A stretch of DNA of 6,602 nucleotides from an uncultured Spirochaetaceae bacterium (GTDB taxonomy: Bacteria > Spirochaetota > Spirochaetia > Sphaerochaetales > Sphaerochaetaceae). Both the position numbers and the translations under genes were made by a program. The stretch is from the NCBI GenBank assembly GCA_944389985.1, contig CALXON010000158.1, positions 1 through 6,602 on the forward strand. Reading direction: 5' to 3'. Positions 1 through 6,191 of this stretch are shown in pieces; within the stretch, counting starts at the first letter, position 1, and each line of letters begins with the position of its first letter. Under the pieces are notes generated by a model that saw only the letters and a program-made list of their open reading frames with translations, was not told the origin of the DNA and searched no databases.

Positions 1-1
1 C

Positions 2-136
2 ATGGTCAGTGAATCACTATCACAGTTCCCTGCCTGGGTCACGATGGTGTTCGCATCCTCCCCCGTCGTCATATCCACACTGGTGGCGATAATCCTGAAT
101 ATCATCCTGCCGAAAGAGGAAAATGGAGCACAGTAA
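2..136 (+). CDS. NCS2 family xanthine/uracil permease, C-terminal fragment
   Basis: This open frame enters from the left edge and stops at TAA (134-136), giving 44 residues of a C-terminus. It reads as a hydrophobic helix (FPAWVTMVFASSPVV, then ISTLVAIILNIILP) followed by a short charged tail KEENGAQ. The LPAW-like start, the SSPVV turn and the final LNIILPKE match my recollection of the last membrane segment of nucleobase:cation symporter-2 permeases, which import xanthine, uracil or related bases with a proton or sodium ion across the inner membrane. The specific base cannot be told from this end. The ATG at 2-4 is almost certainly internal, with the true start upstream of the window. It converges with the response regulator on the opposite strand. 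Confidence 0.75.
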   Translation: MVSESLSQFPAWVTMVFASSPVVISTLVAIILNIILPKEENGAQ

Positions 137-152
137 CACAGATACTCTGCGG

Positions 153-179
153 GTAGCTAGGGATTTCCGGATCAGCTAC
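153..179. terminator. Weak inverted repeat between convergent genes, possible bidirectional terminator
   Basis: GTAGCT at 153-158 pairs with AGCTAC at 174-179, and an inner GAT (162-164)/ATC (171-173) can extend the stem across a three-base bulge. It lies in the 127-bp gap between the permease stop (136) and the response regulator stop (264), where a shared terminator is expected. The stem is short and has no clear T-run on either side, so the assignment rests mainly on position. I see nothing else convincing in this gap. Confidence 0.25.
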
Positions 180-263
180 TTTGCGTATAGCTTACAGAAG
201 CATATCCGCGGACACTCTGAGACGGTACCTTACGGATACAAAGCGGCATATGAAAAGATCCTG

Positions 264-1004
264 CTATGCTTCCTGCTCCCTGAACGACCACTGGAAGAAG
301 ATATCCCGCAGGTTGCGGAAATCGCCACGTCTGATCAGTATGGAATCTCCATTCTGCATGATGATCCTGTCAGCGGAGATCGTGCGTACTGAATCGAGAT
401 TGACTATGTAACCTCTGTTCGGCTGTATGAACTGCCCGGGACAGAGCGCCTCAAGCTCGATGAACAGCTTTGAAAGAGGCTTCTTCATCTCCTCATAATC
501 AGCGGTGGCTGTGTGTACGATACGTCTGTACGCGACACTCTCGATGTACATGATATCATTCGCATCGACATTCTGTATGACACCGTTCTCAAGCGAGAGC
601 ATGACAGGCTTCTTGGCTCTCTCCGCAAAAGGTCTCACCGCCCTGTCCAGTGCCTCTCGCACACTCTCTTCCGAAAGAGGTTTGGTCACATAGTGAACGG
701 CATTGAGGGAGAATGCCTCAACAGCATAATCCCTGGAAAATGAAACGAAGATGATCTCGGTCCTGTCATGTCTGTCCCTGATCTCCTTCGCTATGTCGGT
801 ACCGAGATAGCCTGGCATGCAGACATCAAGAATGACAATGTCCCAGCCTCCGGATGATCTCAGATCGGAAAGGAATGCGTCAGGATCATCGTATCCCGTG
901 ATGACGGCATCCAGTCCGGGGGCCTCTTCAAAATATTTCTCGGCTATCCTTATCTCAGTCTTCAGCTGATCGCTCTGATCGTCACATATTGCAACACGGA
1001 ACAT
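264..1004 (-). CDS. LytTR-family response regulator
   Basis: A cytoplasmic two-component response regulator of 246 aa. Residues 1-120 form a receiver domain: acidic pair D8-D9 in VAICDD, phosphoacceptor D60 in VILDVCMPG, switch serine S88, and K108 in VTKPL. After a linker, residues about 135-240 form a LytTR DNA-binding domain, with the MYIES strand near 152-156, QFIQPNRGYIVNLDSV near 191-206 and a closing NGDSILIRRG strand. AgrA/LytR-like regulators of this type bind short direct repeats. A longer frame reaches 1061, but the ATG at 1004 is preferred: it starts the receiver fold directly and has a GAGGAAAA ribosome binding site 5 bases upstream. It ends in TAG. No histidine kinase is visible in the window, so its sensor and targets are unknown. 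It lies 118 bp downstream of the ABC operon and may be transcribed separately. Confidence 0.9.
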   Translation of the reverse strand: MFRVAICDDQSDQLKTEIRIAEKYFEEAPGLDAVITGYDDPDAFLSDLRSSGGWDIVILDVCMPGYLGTDIAKEIRDRHDRTEIIFVSFSRDYAVEAFSLNAVHYVTKPLSEESVREALDRAVRPFAERAKKPVMLSLENGVIQNVDANDIMYIESVAYRRIVHTATADYEEMKKPLSKLFIELEALCPGQFIQPNRGYIVNLDSVRTISADRIIMQNGDSILIRRGDFRNLRDIFFQWSFREQEA

Positions 1005-1025
1005 ACGGCTTTTCCTCAATAAGAT

Positions 1026-1055
1026 AATCTTAGAATAACTCCGTTTTCTAAGATT
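1026..1055. repeat. Perfect 10-bp inverted repeat upstream of the response regulator
   Basis: AATCTTAGAA at 1026-1035 is exactly reverse-complemented by TTCTAAGATT at 1046-1055, with a 10-base spacer. It sits 22 bases upstream of the regulator's start codon and about 70 bases after the end of the ABC binding-protein gene. On the transcribed strand no U-run follows, so it looks less like an intrinsic terminator and more like an operator or an mRNA leader hairpin. The spacer, read on the plus strand, contains TCCGTTTTC, which resembles part of the published LytTR-box pattern but lacks a matching direct repeat. The rest of the 1005-1122 gap shows nothing I can name. Confidence 0.55.
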
Positions 1056-1122
1056 CTGCAAAGTCTTTCAGAGGCGTTTCCCGCAATTTTTCCGTCGGAT
1101 TTACATATTCATAACGAGTATT

Positions 1123-1920
1123 TCACTGTCTCTTTGTGATGTCGGTACCGAAGAACCTCTCAGAGAGCGCGGAAAGCTCCCCTGAAGCTGAAAGTTCCTC
1201 AATGATTTCGTTTATCCTTTCCCTGAGAGCTGCTGTCTCATCACCCTTTCTCATTGGGATCGCAACCTCCGTCGGATCATCTGCGATCACGGCGATCCTG
1301 AATCCCGAATCGGGATGTGCCTTCATGTAATCGTAGTATGTGACCTCCGCGTTTAGCGTCGCATCGATACGGCCGGACTTCAGCAGCTCGAATGTCTGAT
1401 TGAGGTCATCAACTCCGGTGACCTCAGCTCCATATGACTCAGCAAGCTCAGCATATGTACTTGAGATCGTGTTTGCCGTATGCATGCCTGCAAGGTCATC
1501 CATGGTCTTTATCCTGTCATCATCACCACGCACTATGACTGCTGTACGGTTGTAGGCATATGGAATTGTGAAATCATACTTCTCAGCACGTTCCGGAGTG
1601 ACATCCACTCCATTTATCATTATGTCGTAGCGTCCTGCATCGATTCCCGCAAGAAGACCGTCCCACTCACCTTCCACGAAGACAGGGGACACACCGAGTT
1701 TCCCGGCTATAAGCCGGCCGAGCTCCGTATCATAGCCTGTGAGGGTGTCATTCTCATCATGATACGTCCATGGAGCCCATGTTCCCTCCATGGCTATCGT
1801 TATCTCGCCCTTTTTCTCAATATCCGCAAGCAGATCGCCCGAAGATTCATCACGGCTACAGGCGGAGAGTGCAAGAAGCACGGCCGATACAGTTATCAAT
1901 ACTCTGAAAATCCTCATCAT
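1123..1920 (-). CDS. Polar amino acid (cystine-like) ABC transporter substrate-binding lipoprotein
   Basis: Extracytoplasmic solute-binding protein of 265 aa, family 3 (PBPb fold), which delivers substrate to the membrane permease encoded upstream in the operon. Residues 1-20 are a lipoprotein signal with lipobox LSAC, giving acylated Cys21. Family landmarks follow: AMEGTWAPWTY (43-53), GYDTEL (62-67), WDGLLAGID (86-94), ING-VDVTPER (102-111) and YDFTIPY (115-121). The layout resembles FliY/TcyA cystine-binding proteins, including the late VAIPMRKGD segment (219-227), but the ligand cannot be fixed by eye. ATG at 1920 has GAGG five bases upstream; a second ATG at 1917 would give a more usual 8-base spacing and changes only one residue. 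The start lies 7 bases after the ATPase stop, and the ribosome binding site overlaps that stop, which suggests coupled translation. Stop is TGA. Confidence 0.9.
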   Translation of the reverse strand: MMRIFRVLITVSAVLLALSACSRDESSGDLLADIEKKGEITIAMEGTWAPWTYHDENDTLTGYDTELGRLIAGKLGVSPVFVEGEWDGLLAGIDAGRYDIMINGVDVTPERAEKYDFTIPYAYNRTAVIVRGDDDRIKTMDDLAGMHTANTISSTYAELAESYGAEVTGVDDLNQTFELLKSGRIDATLNAEVTYYDYMKAHPDSGFRIAVIADDPTEVAIPMRKGDETAALRERINEIIEELSASGELSALSERFFGTDITKRQ

Positions 1921-1927
1921 ATCATCC

Positions 1928-2680
1928 TCAGTTCTGGTTCATTATCGTCGAGAGGAACTCTCTGGTCCTCTCTTTCTCAGGAGAGGAGAAGAACTTCTCA
2001 GACGGAGCCTCCTCCACCACCTTTCCCTCTTCCATGAAGACCACACGGTCAGACACATTCCTCGCAAAGCCCATCTCATGGGTGACGACAAGCATTGTCA
2101 TCCCGTCCTCAGCAAGCTTCCTCATCACGGAAAGAACCTCCCCCGTAAGCTCTGGGTCGAGAGCTGATGTGGGCTCATCGAAGAAGATCATCAGAGGATC
2201 GGAGGCCATGGCCCTTGCAATCGCCACACGCTGCTGCTGCCCGCCGGAAAGCTCTGACGGATAGCTGTTCCCCTTATCCTGGAGTCCGACTCTTGAAAGC
2301 AGCTCCATACCCTTCTCCTCAGCATCCTTTCTGGACATCTTCCTTGCGACAATAAGTCCTTCAGTCACATTCCCGAGTGCGGTCCTGTTCAGGAAGAGAT
2401 TGTAGTTCTGGAACACGAATCCTGTCTTCTTCCTGAACTCTAGGACATCATGTCTTGAGGGAGATGAGAGGGAATACTCCTTGCCGTCGAAGATCATCGT
2501 ACCTGAATCAGCTCTCTCAAGAAAGCTCACACATCTGAGCATCGTAGTCTTTCCGGCTCCGCTGGGACCAAGAATCGCGATCACATCGCCCTTGTCAACC
2601 GAAAGGCCGAAGTCCTGTATGACCATTCCGTTTCCGAATGATTTTGAAAGTCCATTCACTCTCAGAAGATCATCTGCCAT
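1928..2680 (-). CDS. Polar amino acid ABC transporter ATP-binding protein
   Basis: Cytoplasmic ATPase subunit of 250 aa that powers the importer encoded around it. All nucleotide-binding motifs are intact, numbered from the ATG at 2680: Walker A GPSGAGKT (38-45), Q-loop Q91 in FVFQNYNLF, signature LSGGQ (144-148), Walker B LMIFFDEP (163-170), D-loop SALD (172-175) and switch H201. This is the GlnQ/TcyC-like amino acid importer type, about 240-250 aa. The frame is open to a GTG at 2701, but the GTG has no good ribosome binding site and would add seven residues not typical of the family; the ATG at 2680 has an AAAGG about 10 bases upstream. With that start it overlaps the permease gene by 11 bases. 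Substrate is inferred from the partner subunits. Confidence 0.93.
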   Translation of the reverse strand: MADDLLRVNGLSKSFGNGMVIQDFGLSVDKGDVIAILGPSGAGKTTMLRCVSFLERADSGTMIFDGKEYSLSSPSRHDVLEFRKKTGFVFQNYNLFLNRTALGNVTEGLIVARKMSRKDAEEKGMELLSRVGLQDKGNSYPSELSGGQQQRVAIARAMASDPLMIFFDEPTSALDPELTGEVLSVMRKLAEDGMTMLVVTHEMGFARNVSDRVVFMEEGKVVEEAPSEKFFSSPEKERTREFLSTIMNQN

Positions 2681-3338
2681 ATGTCCCAAGCCTTTTCTCA
2701 CCTACTCTCTGAAGCTTTGTAAGTACAGTACAGAAAATGAGATAGATAATTCCAACCTCAATATAGAGCGCAAGAGGCTCATAGGTTCTCGCGACAATCC
2801 TCTGCGTCGCCATGAACATCTCCGTCACCGTTATGTTGGCAGCAAGCGATGTATCCTTAACCATAGCGATGAGTGAGTTGGAAAGCGGAGGAAATGCTAT
2901 GCGGAGCGCCTGAGGCAGCACGATGCGGCGGATGATCTGGAGATATGTCATGCCGACACACTCTCCTGCCTCCATCTGACCTCTCGGCACAGCCTCGAGA
3001 GCTGCCCTTATTGTTTCCGCAGAGTATGCGCCTTCGTTTATTGAGAAGACAAGCACGGCTGCGGGGAAAGGATCTATGAGTATTCCTATGTTCGGAAGTC
3101 CGTAGAAAACGACAAAGAGCTGCACCAGAAGAGGCGTTCCCCTGACAACCCAGACATAGAACCTCGCAAGCTCCTTCAGCCCCCTGATGCCCGCGAACTG
3201 GACAAGTGCCGTCACAACGGCGATCACCATGGCGATGGCGAATGAGATCACCGTCAGAGGTATCGTCATAGTTAGTCCTGGTATGAGAATATTCCAGAAA
3301 GAATCTATCAGAATGTCCAGAAGTCTTTCACTGATCAT
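2670..3338 (-). CDS. Polar amino acid (cystine-like) ABC transporter permease
   Basis: Inner-membrane permease of 222 aa, His/Glu/Gln subfamily of amino acid importers. Hydrophobic segments lie near residues 20-48, 60-80, 88-104, 150-170 and 188-207. Family signatures include RGTPLLVQLF (66-75), FYGLP (78-82), an EAA loop beginning EAGECVGM (123-130) and ending LPQA (141-144), which docks on the ATPase, and PPLSNSLIAMVKDTSL (150-165). The last stretch, together with DPFPAAV, strongly resembles the TcyL/YecS-type cystine permeases, so cystine or a related polar amino acid is the best guess. The ATG at 3338 has AGGA four bases upstream. It is the first gene of the ABC operon and its end overlaps the ATPase start. 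Stop is TGA. Confidence 0.92.
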   Translation of the reverse strand: MISERLLDILIDSFWNILIPGLTMTIPLTVISFAIAMVIAVVTALVQFAGIRGLKELARFYVWVVRGTPLLVQLFVVFYGLPNIGILIDPFPAAVLVFSINEGAYSAETIRAALEAVPRGQMEAGECVGMTYLQIIRRIVLPQALRIAFPPLSNSLIAMVKDTSLAANITVTEMFMATQRIVARTYEPLALYIEVGIIYLIFCTVLTKLQRVGEKRLGTYGR

Positions 3339-3360
3339 TGTTTCCTGTGGTTCCTGAAAG

Positions 3361-3390
3361 AATATAATACAGTAAGCGATGATACGGCAA
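3361..3390 (-). promoter_or_regulatory. Candidate sigma-70-type promoter for the ABC importer operon
   Basis: On the minus strand, TTGCCG (3385-3390; four of six to the -35 consensus) is separated by 18 bases from TATATT (3361-3366; five of six to the -10 consensus). A start site a few bases downstream would give a short leader that ends in the AGGA ribosome binding site of the permease gene. The 60-bp gap between the phosphoesterase stop and the permease start would thus hold a promoter but no visible terminator, so readthrough from upstream remains possible. Confidence 0.45.
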
Positions 3391-3398
3391 CAATCATT

Positions 3399-4385
3399 CT
3401 ACCGTACGGCGAGAGGAAACTCATATGGAGCAAGCGGTTCTCCGGTCTCTGCGTAGTATGGTGTCACCCGTATGATCCTCTCCTCCGGCACTATGCTGAG
3501 AGTGTACCAGTAGCCCATGCTCTCAAGCTCGACGACAGGAGTATGACGGCGATGGAGGGCTGCCGCATTGAACTCAGAGAAGCTCTCACCGATCCTGTAT
3601 GCTATGTTTCCCTTGTGATGATGCCCTGTCAGAAGAAGAGAGACCCCGTACTGATCCATCAGCCGGTAGATCCTGTTCCTCTCAACTATATCGGCAAGCC
3701 CTGTGATGACAACGGACTGGTCAGGAACACCTCCTGTCGTGTTGTTTATGTGCGCTATGAAGATCTTGTACGGGTTGTCATCATTCTCAAGCGCATTTTC
3801 AAGCCATGCAAGCTGTTCCCTTCCGTAGATCCTCGTTGAATCATCTAGCTTGTAGATGGAGAGCTCTCCGAATTCATAGCGTGTCATTCTGGGAGAGAAG
3901 CCTGAGGGGACAAGAACTTCTGCAAACTCATCCCAGAAGGACTCGTTGTGCATATGACGTTCATGATTGCCTATCACATAGACAAAGTTTCCGTTCGTCC
4001 TCTTCTGACACTCCGAGATGAATGATTCTGTATGATCCCTGGTGTAATCACCGGTATCGGAAAGATCTCCGAGACAGACAGTGAAAGGATAGTCCTTCCC
4101 GTCAAGAAATGAGATGAACTCATTGGTGAAATCAGTGACTCCGGAGTCCGTCCTGTCGACATGCACATCTGTGACGAACGGGAATGTCAGCTCATCAGCT
4201 GTCCTCTTCACTCCGTACGGCTCTGCCTCCATCTTTCCGTCCACCACCCCGCTCACGAGAACGCCCGGTTCTGTAAGATCAACAGAATCAGAGAAAGGGT
4301 TGGAGGTTATTCCGGAAATGATGTTCCCCGGAACCGTACAGGAGGCAAGGAGGACTGCAATGACGAATACTGCTGCCTTTCTCAT
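3399..4385 (-). CDS. Calcineurin-like metallophosphoesterase lipoprotein
   Basis: Predicted lipid-anchored phosphoesterase of 328 aa acting outside the cytoplasm. Residues 1-15 form a signal with lipobox LLASC and acylated Cys16. The two-metal active site is complete in the usual order: D73-x-H75 in VTDVHVD, G106-D107 in CLGDLSD, GNHE at 139-142, H212 in FIAHIN, and GHHH at 254-257. Substrate (phosphomonoester, diester or nucleotide) cannot be told. A longer frame reaches 4466, but the ATG at 4385 is clear: it begins the lipoprotein signal and has a GGGGGG ribosome binding site five bases upstream. Its ATG overlaps the TGA of the upstream barrel gene as ATGA, indicating translational coupling and a shared role at the envelope. 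Ends in TAG. Confidence 0.9.
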   Translation of the reverse strand: MRKAAVFVIAVLLASCTVPGNIISGITSNPFSDSVDLTEPGVLVSGVVDGKMEAEPYGVKRTADELTFPFVTDVHVDRTDSGVTDFTNEFISFLDGKDYPFTVCLGDLSDTGDYTRDHTESFISECQKRTNGNFVYVIGNHERHMHNESFWDEFAEVLVPSGFSPRMTRYEFGELSIYKLDDSTRIYGREQLAWLENALENDDNPYKIFIAHINNTTGGVPDQSVVITGLADIVERNRIYRLMDQYGVSLLLTGHHHKGNIAYRIGESFSEFNAAALHRRHTPVVELESMGYWYTLSIVPEERIIRVTPYYAETGEPLAPYEFPLAVR

Positions 4386-5047
4386 ATCATCCCCCCGTAT
4401 GAATACCCGAGCCTCAGCCCGTATCCTGATATCATCGCGACAGGATCCATGAGATACTCCGCCCATTTGATGTATCCATCAGCGAAAACCGATGAGTTTT
4501 CATCTATGTCCCATCCGAGTCTGAGACCGAAGACCGGCAGGGCCTTCCAGTCACGCTCCCACTCCTCAGCCATCGTGAAGTACAGCGTTATGTACGTCGG
4601 ATCGATGTAGAATGTTCCTGAGAGCTTCAGAAGCGGGGACAGAGACCACATGACAAGGGATGAATACTCGGAGTATGCCGCACCTACGGCAAGTCCAAGT
4701 CCATACTCAAGACCGAAGAACCCCCATCTGAAATGCTGTGAGAAAAGATATGACAGTCCGCTCCATCCACCCTCTGACGGGATGTATGAAGTGTTGAGGA
4801 TGAACTTGTTGGACAATGTCCTCCCCGTCTCAAGCTCATAGGAGAGCATTCCGTCAAACTGGCTTGCTCCCTGTCCCCTGAACATCACCGAGAAGCCGTC
4901 AAATGAAAGACGTACAGATGATGTTGCAGGAAACTCCAAAGCTGTCGTGCTCCTGTACCCTATCATTCCCTCAGCCTCAAATGACACAGCCATGAGCGGC
5001 ATCATCAGCAGAGCTGAGAGCATGATCATTGCGATTCTCTTCCCCAT
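4382..5047 (-). CDS. Predicted small outer-membrane beta-barrel protein, function unknown
   Basis: A 221-aa protein that I do not recognise by name. Residues 1-22 look like a Sec signal peptide: K3 and R4, a hydrophobic core through about residue 20, and cleavage likely near AVS-FEA. The rest is rich in Gly, Ser and aromatic residues, with alternating polar/apolar stretches typical of transmembrane beta-strands, such as SVRLSFDGFSVMFRG (44-58), GLEYGLGLAVGAAY (112-125), YITLYFTMAEEW (152-163) and the closing GLRLGYSYGG (210-219). Length would fit a barrel of roughly 8-10 strands. Such proteins are common in spirochaetes and other diderms. The frame opens at 5131, but the ATG at 5047 begins the signal peptide. 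No convincing ribosome binding site precedes it. It is the first gene of a pair coupled to the phosphoesterase lipoprotein. Confidence 0.65.
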   Translation of the reverse strand: MGKRIAMIMLSALLMMPLMAVSFEAEGMIGYRSTTALEFPATSSVRLSFDGFSVMFRGQGASQFDGMLSYELETGRTLSNKFILNTSYIPSEGGWSGLSYLFSQHFRWGFFGLEYGLGLAVGAAYSEYSSLVMWSLSPLLKLSGTFYIDPTYITLYFTMAEEWERDWKALPVFGLRLGWDIDENSSVFADGYIKWAEYLMDPVAMISGYGLRLGYSYGGMI

Positions 5048-5093
5048 GTGATAAGTAAGATAGCACCAGATCACGGGAATTGGTAGAATATCT

Positions 5094-5100
5094 GAGGAAG
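5094..5100 (+). promoter_or_regulatory. Strong ribosome binding site for the ancestral DUF362 start
   Basis: GAGGAAG lies five bases before the ATG at 5106 and is the best Shine-Dalgarno site in the divergent intergenic region. It decides that translation should begin at 5106 rather than 5193, where no comparable site exists. A TAGAAT at 5084-5089 could be the -10 box, but no good -35 is seen. Confidence 0.7.
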
Positions 5101-5105
5101 AAAAC

Positions 5106-5177
5106 ATGAATAGTAATGAAATAAGGATCATATACGGAAAAGACGCTGAATCGATGACAAGGAAGCTTGTCAGCTAG
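5106..5177 (+). pseudogene. N-terminal fragment of DUF362 gene ended by in-frame amber codon
   Basis: From the ATG at 5106, 23 sense codons end in TAG at 5175-5177. The frame is identical to the long ORF starting at 5193, with no frameshift, and five sense codons (IPLEN) join the TAG to the downstream ATG. The fragment contains EIRIIYGKDAESMTRKLV, which reads like the usual beginning of long DUF362 proteins ahead of the KPNLV motif. TAG is one base away from several sense codons, including CAG, AAG and GAG, so one substitution would explain it. Alternatives are amber readthrough, or a short leader ORF with reinitiation 16 bases on. The homology is from recall, not a search. Confidence 0.6.
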
Positions 5178-5192
5178 ATACCTCTCGAGAAC

Positions 5193-6191
5193 ATGATCGG
5201 AGACAGGGACACAGGCATTGTCATAAAGCCGAATCTCGTTGTCCCGTCAAAACCGGAGCAGGGAGCGACGACACATACAGCCATCATCACCGCTTTAATA
5301 GAGTACCTTCAGGAAAACGGATTCAGGAACATCACAGTCGCGGAGGGCTCCTGGGTCGGTTCAGAGACTGAGGACGCATTCCGTCTCAACGGCTACTACA
5401 GGATCCGTGACAGATACGGTGTGAAGCTTGTCGACACAAAGAAGGACAGGTTCAGGAAGCTCACATACGACGGTCTGACAATGGAGGTCTCAGAGACGAT
5501 GCTCTCAGCCGGTTTCCTTATTAACCTTCCAGTACTTAAAGGTCATTGCCAGACACTGATGACATGCTGCCTGAAGAACATGAAGGGCTGTCTCTCAGAC
5601 AGATCCAAGAGGGATTTCCACAGATGGGGTCTCATGCATCCCATAGCGGCACTGAACATGCTCGTCAAGCCATCCCTTCACATCATCGACAGCATCTCCG
5701 GGGATCTCGACTTCGAGGAAGGAGGAAATCCTGTGGAGACTGACAGGATGCTCATGGGAACGGATCCTGTGCTCCTCGATACATATGGAGCATCTCTCAT
5801 GGGCTTCTCTCCAGAGGACATTGAGTACATTCCGATGGCAGCTGAATACGGCAGAGGATCCATGGATATTGAAAATGCCGTGATAACAGAGCTCAACAAA
5901 CCTGAGGCCGGAAACATCAGGGCAACCGGAGCTGTATCCAGACTCGCAGCACATACAGATCCTGACATGGCCTGCTCCGCCTGCTATGCATCGCTGATCC
6001 ACGCACTCAAACGTCTTGATGAGAACGGAGAGACGGGAAAGCTCAGAGGCCGGAAGGTAGCCTGCGGACAGGGATGGAGAGGAAAGAAGATGGAGATCGG
6101 CACAGGTGCATGCTGCAGTGGATCGGAGCACTCCGTGAAAGGCTGTCCTCCATCTGCCGCCGACATCCTCGCGATGCTGGAGAAACTCTGA
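5193..6191 (+). CDS. DUF362 domain protein with Cys-rich C-terminus (main part of amber-interrupted gene)
   Basis: The uninterrupted part of the gene is 332 codons; with the region back to 5106 it would be 361 codons including the TAG. The DUF362 pattern is clear: IKPNLVVPS (11-19), GATTH (24-28), VAEGSWVG (49-56), LPVLKGHCQT (112-121), LKNMKGC (127-133), EEGGNPV (175-181) and TDPVLLD (190-196). Cysteines cluster in the core (119, 125, 126, 133) and the C-terminus: CSAC (261-264), C291, CC (307-308) and KGCPP (316-320). This could bind an iron-sulfur cluster or metal, but the family's biochemical role is not established here. No signal peptide is visible, so it is probably cytoplasmic. Starting at 5193 needs a poor ribosome binding site and begins only ten residues before the KPNLV strand. 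Its TGA overlaps the start of the acetyltransferase gene by one base. Confidence 0.8.
   Translation: MIGDRDTGIVIKPNLVVPSKPEQGATTHTAIITALIEYLQENGFRNITVAEGSWVGSETEDAFRLNGYYRIRDRYGVKLVDTKKDRFRKLTYDGLTMEVSETMLSAGFLINLPVLKGHCQTLMTCCLKNMKGCLSDRSKRDFHRWGLMHPIAALNMLVKPSLHIIDSISGDLDFEEGGNPVETDRMLMGTDPVLLDTYGASLMGFSPEDIEYIPMAAEYGRGSMDIENAVITELNKPEAGNIRATGAVSRLAAHTDPDMACSACYASLIHALKRLDENGETGKLRGRKVACGQGWRGKKMEIGTGACCSGSEHSVKGCPPSAADILAMLEKL

Noticed and set aside
123..392. Plus-strand ORF of 89 codons at the end of the permease gene
   Set aside because: It begins inside the permease and runs over the 3' end of the response regulator on the other strand. It has no ribosome binding site and no recognisable family.
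1480..2037. Plus-strand ORF of 185 codons across the binding-protein and ATPase genes
   Set aside because: It is antisense to two genes with intact family motifs and ends in a low-complexity proline run.
3402..3409. CCGTACGG palindrome at the end of the phosphoesterase gene as a terminator or operator
   Set aside because: It is only eight bases with no loop or T-run, and it lies inside the last codons; it can arise by chance.
4386..4466. Extended N-terminus of the phosphoesterase from the upstream start at 4466
   Set aside because: The extra 27 residues overlap the barrel gene, are charged, and would bury the lipoprotein signal. The ATG at 4385 has its own strong ribosome binding site.
5175..5177. 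General reassignment of TAG to a sense codon in this organism
   Set aside because: TAG is the natural stop of the response regulator (264-266) and the phosphoesterase (3399-3401), whose C-termini are of normal length.
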